Positions 58,832 to 64,000 of a DNA stretch of 64,000 nucleotides are shown here, in pieces (position 1 is the first letter of the stretch; every line of letters begins with the position of its first letter). Under the pieces are notes generated by a model. That model saw nothing but the letters and a program-made list of their open reading frames with translations, was not told the origin of the DNA and did no database searches. Source of the DNA: Thiocapsa marina 5811 (GTDB taxonomy: Bacteria; Pseudomonadota; Gammaproteobacteria; Chromatiales; Chromatiaceae); NCBI RefSeq assembly GCF_000223985.1, contig NZ_AFWV01000001.1, positions 372,001 through 436,000 of the forward strand, read 5' to 3'. The translations under genes were made by a program, and so were the position numbers.

Positions 58832-61242
58832 CGACACCGCGCCGTTTTACCGGCTCGCGCGCCAACGCGCTCTTCCCGACCCTGGCCTACGACCCGGACA
58901 GCCATCTGTTTCTGCTCGACGATCAGTCGCTCGCCTTCGGCTATCTGTGCGAGCCCCTCTCCGCCGCCGATCAGTCCAACGCCGACCGGCTGCTGGTGCT
59001 CGGCAATCTCGACTGGCCGCCCGAGACGCTGCTGCAGGTCGCGCTCTGGACCTCGCCGGATATCGAGGAGACGGTCGCGCGCATGGAAGGGCTGCGCATC
59101 GAGACCGCCACCGCGCTGTTGCGCGAATCCACGCGCCGCACCGCCGCCTATCTGCGCGCCGGCAGCAGCGCTCCGGTCTCGCCGTCGAGCGATCTGCGTC
59201 TGCGCGAGCTGCAGGTGTTGGTCACGGCCAAGCTGCCGCTGGCCGCCCCGCAGCCGAGCGCGCACGAGCTGCGCGATGCCCGCGAGCTGCAGGCGACCGC
59301 CCTGCAGGTGCTGGTCACCGCCGGGATGCGCCCGACGAGCCTCACCGCCGACCGCCACGTGCGGATCATGACGACCCTGCTCAACTGGGGGCCGCAGGCG
59401 GGGTGGCGCGACCGCATCACGCCCGAGTGCGATGCCCGGCGTCCGGTCCGCGATCAGTATCTGGACTACGACGTCGGCATCGACGTCGACGCCAAGGGCA
59501 TCACGCTCGGGGAGCAACGCATCCAGACCTTCTCGGTCAAACGCTTTCCCGACCGGGCCGGCTTCGGGCTGGCCGCGCGCTTCCTCGGAGATCCCTTCTC
59601 GGGCTCGCGCGGGGTGCGCCACACTGCGCTGATCACCCTGAACCTGCATTTCCCGGATGCCGAGGCGACGCGGGTGAATCTCACCTCGCGCGCCCAATGG
59701 GCGGCCCATCAGGTGAGCGGCAATCTGTCGCACTACATGCCGCGTCTGGCCCATAACAAGCGCGATTTCGACGCCTTGTTCGCCCGTCTGGATCATGGCG
59801 ACCGCCCGCTCCAGGCCTATCTGGGGATCGTGCTCTTCACCGCCCCGGAGGAGGCTGCCGGGGCGGCCTCGAACCTGCGCACCTATTGGCGCGAGCTCGG
59901 CTTTCAGGTCTTGACCGACCGCTTCTTCGTGCTGCCGCTGTTTCTCAACTGTCTGCCGTTCGGGGCCGATCGCGGGGCGATCCGCACCAGCTTTCGCTAC
60001 CGCACCCTCTCCGCCGCCCACGCCGTCGCGCTCATGCCGGTCTTCGGCGACTGGAAGGGCACCGGCACCCCGGTGCTGAACCTGATCGGGCGCACCGGTC
60101 AGCTCGTGGATCTGAGCCTCTTCGACTCGGCGACCAACTACAACGCCGTGATCGCCGCCTCCTCGGGCTCGGGCAAGTCGTTCCTCGCCAACGAGCTGCT
60201 CTCGACCAACCTGAGTGTCGGCGGGCGCTGCTGGGTGATCGACGTCGGGCGCAGCTACGCCAACCTCTGCGCGTCCCTCGGCGGGCAGTTCGTCGCCTTC
60301 ACCGCCGATTCGGACATCGTGCTGAATCCCTTCGAGCTGCTTCGCACCTGGGAGGAGGACGCCGACGTGATCGCCGCCATGGTCACGGCGATGGCCGCCC
60401 CGACCGAGCCGCTCGGCGACTACCGCACCGCCGGGCTCAAACGCGCCCTGCGCGAGCTGTGGGACACCCACGGCACGACGATGACCGTGGATCTGATCGC
60501 CGCGGCCATGCTCGCCTGCGCCGACGAGCGCCTGCAGGACGTCGGCGTGCAGTTGCATCCCTTCACCTCGCGCGGGGAATACGGACGCTGGTTCCACGGG
60601 CGCAACACCATGGACTTCAGCGCGGATCTGGTGGTGCTCGAGCTCGAAGAGCTCAAAGGACGTAAACACCTCCAGCAGGTCATCCTGCTGCAGCTGATCT
60701 TCCAGATCCAGCAGGCGATGTACCTGGGCGAGCGCGCACGCCAGAAGCTGGTGCTGATCGACGAGGCCTGGGATCTGCTCACCCAGGGGGATGTCGCGAC
60801 CTTCATCGAGCACGGCTACCGGCGCTTTCGCAAGTACAACGGGGCCGCGATCACCGTCACCCAGTCCCTCGCCGACCTCTACGCCAACCCCACCGGGCGG
60901 GCGATCGCCGACAACAGCGCCCACACCCTCCTGCTCGCCCAGCCCGGTCACGCCATCGATCGTCTCAAGGCCGATCACCGTCTGCCGATGACCGCCGCGG
61001 GGGCGGAGATGCTCAAGACCGTGCATACGGTCCCCGGTGCCTACTCCGAGATCATGACCCTCACCGACAGCGGCGCGGGGATCGGCCGGCTGATGGTCGA
61101 CCCCTTCCGGCAACTCCTCTACTCCACCAAGCCCGCGGACGTGGCGGCGATCCGGCGTCTGCGCGAGCGCGGGATGAGCGTCGAGCAGGCGATCAACCGG
61201 TTGCTGGCGGGGGCCGAGACGGAGGCGTCCGATGCTGCCTGA
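58828..61242 (+). CDS. traC: TraC, type IV secretion ATPase
   Basis: The product is 804 aa, normal for TraC/VirB4 of F-type systems. It shows Walker A ASSGSGKSFLANELL at about residue 450, Walker B KLVLIDEAWDLL and the later motif ITVTQSLADLY. It powers pilus assembly and DNA transfer at the cytoplasmic membrane. The start overlaps the stop of the tiny PLMP-like gene, and its end overlaps trbI. Confidence 0.93.
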   Translation: MTTPRRFTGSRANALFPTLAYDPDSHLFLLDDQSLAFGYLCEPLSAADQSNADRLLVLGNLDWPPETLLQVALWTSPDIEETVARMEGLRIETATALLRESTRRTAAYLRAGSSAPVSPSSDLRLRELQVLVTAKLPLAAPQPSAHELRDARELQATALQVLVTAGMRPTSLTADRHVRIMTTLLNWGPQAGWRDRITPECDARRPVRDQYLDYDVGIDVDAKGITLGEQRIQTFSVKRFPDRAGFGLAARFLGDPFSGSRGVRHTALITLNLHFPDAEATRVNLTSRAQWAAHQVSGNLSHYMPRLAHNKRDFDALFARLDHGDRPLQAYLGIVLFTAPEEAAGAASNLRTYWRELGFQVLTDRFFVLPLFLNCLPFGADRGAIRTSFRYRTLSAAHAVALMPVFGDWKGTGTPVLNLIGRTGQLVDLSLFDSATNYNAVIAASSGSGKSFLANELLSTNLSVGGRCWVIDVGRSYANLCASLGGQFVAFTADSDIVLNPFELLRTWEEDADVIAAMVTAMAAPTEPLGDYRTAGLKRALRELWDTHGTTMTVDLIAAAMLACADERLQDVGVQLHPFTSRGEYGRWFHGRNTMDFSADLVVLELEELKGRKHLQQVILLQLIFQIQQAMYLGERARQKLVLIDEAWDLLTQGDVATFIEHGYRRFRKYNGAAITVTQSLADLYANPTGRAIADNSAHTLLLAQPGHAIDRLKADHRLPMTAAGAEMLKTVHTVPGAYSEIMTLTDSGAGIGRLMVDPFRQLLYSTKPADVAAIRRLRERGMSVEQAINRLLAGAETEASDAA

Positions 61243-61609
61243 GACCACCGTCCCCGAGATTCGGCACCCGGAAACCCGGGTTCCCGCGGATCGCCGTGCA
61301 GGTTCCATCCTGTTGTTCGCGGCGATCCTGCCGGCGGCACTCGCCGGCGGTTACCTCGGTGCCGAGATCACGGCCCGGCCGCTGCGCGAGGCCATCGCCA
61401 CCCGCCCGCCGGTGCTGATCATCGATGTCGCGGCCGCCCTTGACGGGATCGCGCCGGAGGACGTCGGCGAGGCGATCGCGGACCTCAGGACAACCGCCGT
61501 GCGTCTCGCCGACGGTGGCGTTCTGGTGTTGGACGCCCAGGCCGTGCTCGCCGCGCCGGAGGATGTCTATGTCCGGCCGCGGGATGTGCCGTCGAGGGGG
61601 CAGCCGTGA
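61232..61609 (+). CDS. trbI: TrbI-like conjugation protein
   Basis: The product is 125 aa with GGAGG before the ATG. It has one membrane helix (SILLFAAILPAALAGGYLG) and a periplasmic domain beginning VLIIDVAAALDG, a strand typical of F-type TrbI, which influences pilus retraction. It overlaps traC by 11 bp and the next gene by 4 bp. Confidence 0.65.
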   Translation: MLPETTVPEIRHPETRVPADRRAGSILLFAAILPAALAGGYLGAEITARPLREAIATRPPVLIIDVAAALDGIAPEDVGEAIADLRTTAVRLADGGVLVLDAQAVLAAPEDVYVRPRDVPSRGQP

Positions 61610-62136
61610 GCGCAGACACCCACATCGCCGCCTCGCCCGCAGCCCGCCTGGCGCGCACCATCCGGCACGGTCTGCCGGCGCTGCTCGTCGTCCTGGCCTC
61701 GATGCTGTATTTCGGGACGCGCTTTCGCATCGCGATCGACGATCAGGTCGACAAGTGCTTGCCGCCCTACACCGTTTTTCTGGTGGATCGCCACGACAGC
61801 GCGATCGCGCGCGACGGCCTCTACGCCTTCCCCGCCGGCGAGCGCATGGCGCCGTTCTTCCCGATGCAGATGCAGGTCATCAAGCGGGTCGTCGGATTGC
61901 CCGGAGAAACGGTCTCGGTCACTGAACAGACCACGCGGGTGGACGGGCGAACGGTCGGCGAAGGACTGGATCTGGCCGGCACGCTCGGCACGCCCGCAGC
62001 GACGTTCGTCCGCGAGGTCGTGGTCCCCGCCGATGCGCTCTGGATCATGGGTGCCACCCGCGACAGCTTCGACTCGCGCTACTGGGGGCCGCTGCCCCGT
62101 CATCAGATTATCGGGCGGGCCTATGCGGTGTTCTGA
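61606..62136 (+). CDS. traF: S26-family conjugation signal peptidase (TraF/TrhF type)
   Basis: The product is 176 aa from a GTG overlapping the previous stop. An N-terminal helix (LPALLVVLASMLYFG) anchors it. The S26 fold has VIKRVVGLPGETV with the general-base lysine, and IMGATRDSFDSRYWGPL near the end. At the position where the nucleophilic serine is expected the sequence reads KCLPPYTVFLV, so a cysteine may replace it. It would process the pilin or other transfer proteins. Confidence 0.82.
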   Translation: MSADTHIAASPAARLARTIRHGLPALLVVLASMLYFGTRFRIAIDDQVDKCLPPYTVFLVDRHDSAIARDGLYAFPAGERMAPFFPMQMQVIKRVVGLPGETVSVTEQTTRVDGRTVGEGLDLAGTLGTPAATFVREVVVPADALWIMGATRDSFDSRYWGPLPRHQIIGRAYAVF

Positions 62137-63307
62137 CCTTCGCTACCCTGCTCTGCTTGGCGCGTTGCTCCAGATCGCAACGGCGGCCTCCGTCCAGGCG
62201 AGCGAGCGCGCCGACCTGCGGGCACTGCGCGATCAGGCCGGTGCCATCCAAGAGGCGGTCTCCGGCACGCCACTCCCGGACTGGCTCCGGCCGGGCTCCG
62301 AGACCTCGGCGCGCGCGGGCGAGGTGCTCGGCGTGGCCGAACGCGAACGAATGCAGCGACTGACCACCGCGCAAAAGCCCGCCGTCCCAGGTCCGGACGC
62401 AACCCCAACGCAGACGATCACGCTCCTGGTCTCGCGCGCCTTGGGCGCGGCTGCCCTGCGCGACATCTTCGCCACGGCCGCCCGACCCGACGTGCGAGTG
62501 GTCTTTCGGGGTGTGGCCGAAGGCGAACCGCTGATGGATTTCATGCGCGCGATCCATGCCGAGCTTGAGGGCCTCGATCCGCTGCCCACGGTTGAACTCG
62601 ACCCGACACCCTTTCGCGAGGCCTGCGCCGAGGCCGTCCCGCTGATGATCCTGTCCGGACCCGACGGGGAGATCGCGCGGGTCGCCGGCCTGTCGGATCC
62701 GGCCTGGCTGCAGGCGCAGGTGGCGGCCGGCCGGACCGGGGATCTGGGCGTGCGCGGACCGGTCGAGACGATCTCCGAACCGGACATGCTCGAGGAGATC
62801 GCGCGTCGGATCGCCGCGCTGGATCTCACGGCACTGCGCGAGCATGCGCTCGCGCGCTATTGGACACGCGCGGCCTTCGAACATCTGCCGGCCGCGCGGG
62901 AGGCTCGCACGCGGGTGATCGATCCCGTGATCGAGGCCAAGGCCGATATCGCCCTGCCGGACGGCACCGTCCTGGTGCGGGCCGGCGAGCGGCTCAACCC
63001 GCTCGATCGCCTGGCCTTCGGGCTGCGTCTGGTGGTGTTCGATCCGACCGAAGCAGCCCAGGTCCGCACGGCCCATCGTCTGGGCGAGAGCGCCGGGACG
63101 TTGCGGACGGTCTATCTGGCGACCCGTTTGGATCGCGAGGCCGGCTGGGAGGGCTTTCGCGCGATCGAGGATGCCCTGGAGGAGACGGTCTATCTGCTCA
63201 CCCCCGACGTGCGCGAACGCTTCGCCCTGGAGCGCGTGCCGGCGAGCGTCGAGGCCGCCGGTCGTGTCTTCCTGGTGCGCGAGCATCCCCCGGAGGAACC
63301 CCGATGA
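62123..63307 (+). CDS. traW: TrbC-TraW fusion, F-type pilus assembly
   Basis: The product is 394 aa from the ATG at 62123, overlapping traF by 14 bp. After a signal peptide, about residues 80-210 form a TrbC-like domain (ITLLVSRALGAAALRDIF, VVFRGVAEGEPLMDFM). From about residue 260 a TraW domain follows (IDPVIEAKADIALPDG, LVRAGERLNPLDRL). The two are separate genes in F and fused in several other elements. Both act in pilin assembly in the periplasm. Its stop overlaps the traU start. Confidence 0.85.
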   Translation: MRCSDLRYPALLGALLQIATAASVQASERADLRALRDQAGAIQEAVSGTPLPDWLRPGSETSARAGEVLGVAERERMQRLTTAQKPAVPGPDATPTQTITLLVSRALGAAALRDIFATAARPDVRVVFRGVAEGEPLMDFMRAIHAELEGLDPLPTVELDPTPFREACAEAVPLMILSGPDGEIARVAGLSDPAWLQAQVAAGRTGDLGVRGPVETISEPDMLEEIARRIAALDLTALREHALARYWTRAAFEHLPAAREARTRVIDPVIEAKADIALPDGTVLVRAGERLNPLDRLAFGLRLVVFDPTEAAQVRTAHRLGESAGTLRTVYLATRLDREAGWEGFRAIEDALEETVYLLTPDVRERFALERVPASVEAAGRVFLVREHPPEEPR

Positions 63308-64000
63308 AGGCACCCACCCTGCCCCGCCTCGTCGGCCCTGCTCTGCTCCTCGCGGCCCTTCTGACGGCACCCCTCGGCGTGGCCGATGCCGCCGATCCCG
63401 CCTGCCCGGACGCCGAGTTGTTCTCGGGCAAACTGATCACCGACATCTGCTGGGCCTGTCTGTTTCCGATCCGCATCGCCGGCATGCCCCTGTTCGGAGG
63501 AACCGCACCGGCGGGTGCGGCCTCGGCTCCGTTCTGCGCCTGCAACGACGGCCTCGGCGTGCCGCATCCGGGCTTCACCGTCGGGATGTGGGAGCCCGCA
63601 CGGCTGATCGAGCTGGTCCATGCGCCGCGCTGCGCGCCGGCCTTGGGCGGGATCCGCCTGCCGCTCGGCAGTCGCCGGCTGCTCGGCACCGCGGGACAAG
63701 CGGAATACGACGCAAGCGATACGTCCTTCTACAACTTCCACTGGTACGCCTTCCCGCTCCTCATCCTGCTGGATCTGTTCTGGGACGACCGCTGCAACCC
63801 GGACGGCTACGTCGATCTGGACCTGCTCTATCTCTCCGAGCTGGATCCGACCTGGAACCACGACGAGCTGGCCTTCTTCACCAATCCGGAGGCCGCCTGG
63901 CTCGCCAATCCGGTCGCCCTGGCCGCCTGTTTGGCCGATGCCGCGGCAGCCACCGCGGGCACCCCGATCGACGCGCTCTTCTGGTGTGCCGGGACCTGGG
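63304..64000 (+). CDS. traU: TraU, conjugation protein (cut by the window edge)
   Basis: The first 232 aa are present. A signal peptide (LVGPALLLAALLTAPLGVAD) is followed by the cysteine-rich TraU core: CPDAELFSGKLITDICWACL, FCACNDG, GFTVGMWEPARLIEL and FYNFHWYAFPLLILLDLF. TraU is needed for DNA transfer and relies on disulfide formation, which fits the DsbC-like gene in the same operon. Confidence 0.93.
   Translation, partial: MKAPTLPRLVGPALLLAALLTAPLGVADAADPACPDAELFSGKLITDICWACLFPIRIAGMPLFGGTAPAGAASAPFCACNDGLGVPHPGFTVGMWEPARLIELVHAPRCAPALGGIRLPLGSRRLLGTAGQAEYDASDTSFYNFHWYAFPLLILLDLFWDDRCNPDGYVDLDLLYLSELDPTWNHDELAFFTNPEAAWLANPVALAACLADAAAATAGTPIDALFWCAGTW

Noticed and set aside
58534-61308. 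Reverse-strand frame of 924 codons opposite traC
   Set aside because: It is the antisense shadow of a GC-rich gene with strong third-position bias; the forward frame encodes an unmistakable TraC.

Overview
The window looks like part of a high-GC gammaproteobacterial chromosome, most probably a purple sulfur bacterium (Chromatiaceae, Thiocapsa/Allochromatium-like). The strongest pointer is a complete soeCBA set encoding the cytoplasmic membrane-bound sulfite-oxidising molybdoenzyme typical of these organisms. The lipid A genes, cytochrome bd oxidase, diheme cytochrome c and FeS photolyase agree. No photosynthesis gene lies in the window, so the lineage call is an inference.

Layout. 0-5.3 kb: an unusual HD-phosphodiesterase/CRP fusion, a FadL-type porin and a CorA channel. 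5.4-10.9 kb: soeCBA and a small unknown gene. 11.2-16.4 kb: a MetA-type acyltransferase, a P-loop protein, the ABC-F protein Uup and a Crp/Fnr regulator. 16.7-20.8 kb: a DUF6858-like and a NifX-like protein, then cydABX. 21.0-26.0 kb: a Gln-rich exported protein, a candidate sRNA, and an AT-richer insert (2-oxoglutarate oxygenase, DbpA helicase, DUF1456) lying between two diverged copies of one structured leader. 26.0-31.0 kb: exbB-exbD-msbA-lpxK-kdsB, the lipid A/KDO operon. 31.3-36.6 kb: lemA, an M48 protease, recJ and darP. 36.7-40.3 kb: ArnC-like and ArnT-like glycosyltransferases and a PAP2 phosphatase. 40.4-47.6 kb: DUF302, diheme cytochrome c, FAD oxidoreductase, FeS photolyase, ATP-dependent DNA ligase and ferredoxin-NADP reductase. 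47.9-53.7 kb: glutathione peroxidase, an HdrD-like Fe-S protein with DUF3501, a HAD phosphatase, a broken yceI and htpX. 53.87-54.08 kb: tRNA-Ala(GGC) and tRNA-Glu(TTC).

From the tRNA-Glu gene to the right edge the content changes to a conjugative element. It starts with a frameshifted zinc-ribbon pseudogene and a gene-poor stretch with ~22-bp iterons and a perfect DnaA box, then a tightly overlapping F-type conjugation operon: dsbC-like, a traV that seems split into two lipoprotein genes, traA, an unknown gene, a tiny PLMP-domain-like ORF, traC, trbI, a TraF-type peptidase, a trbC-traW fusion and the start of traU.

The most distinctive feature of the chromosomal part is a family of about 20 short (83-87 bp) inverted-repeat elements with termini like TAAACCGCG...CGCGGTTTA. 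The termini differ between copies, but the two ends of nearly every copy stay complementary. Copies often come in pairs around a 22-26 bp AT-rich spacer, and their tips supply the stop codon of the adjacent gene or touch the next start codon. None occurs right of 50.25 kb, so the conjugative region lacks them.
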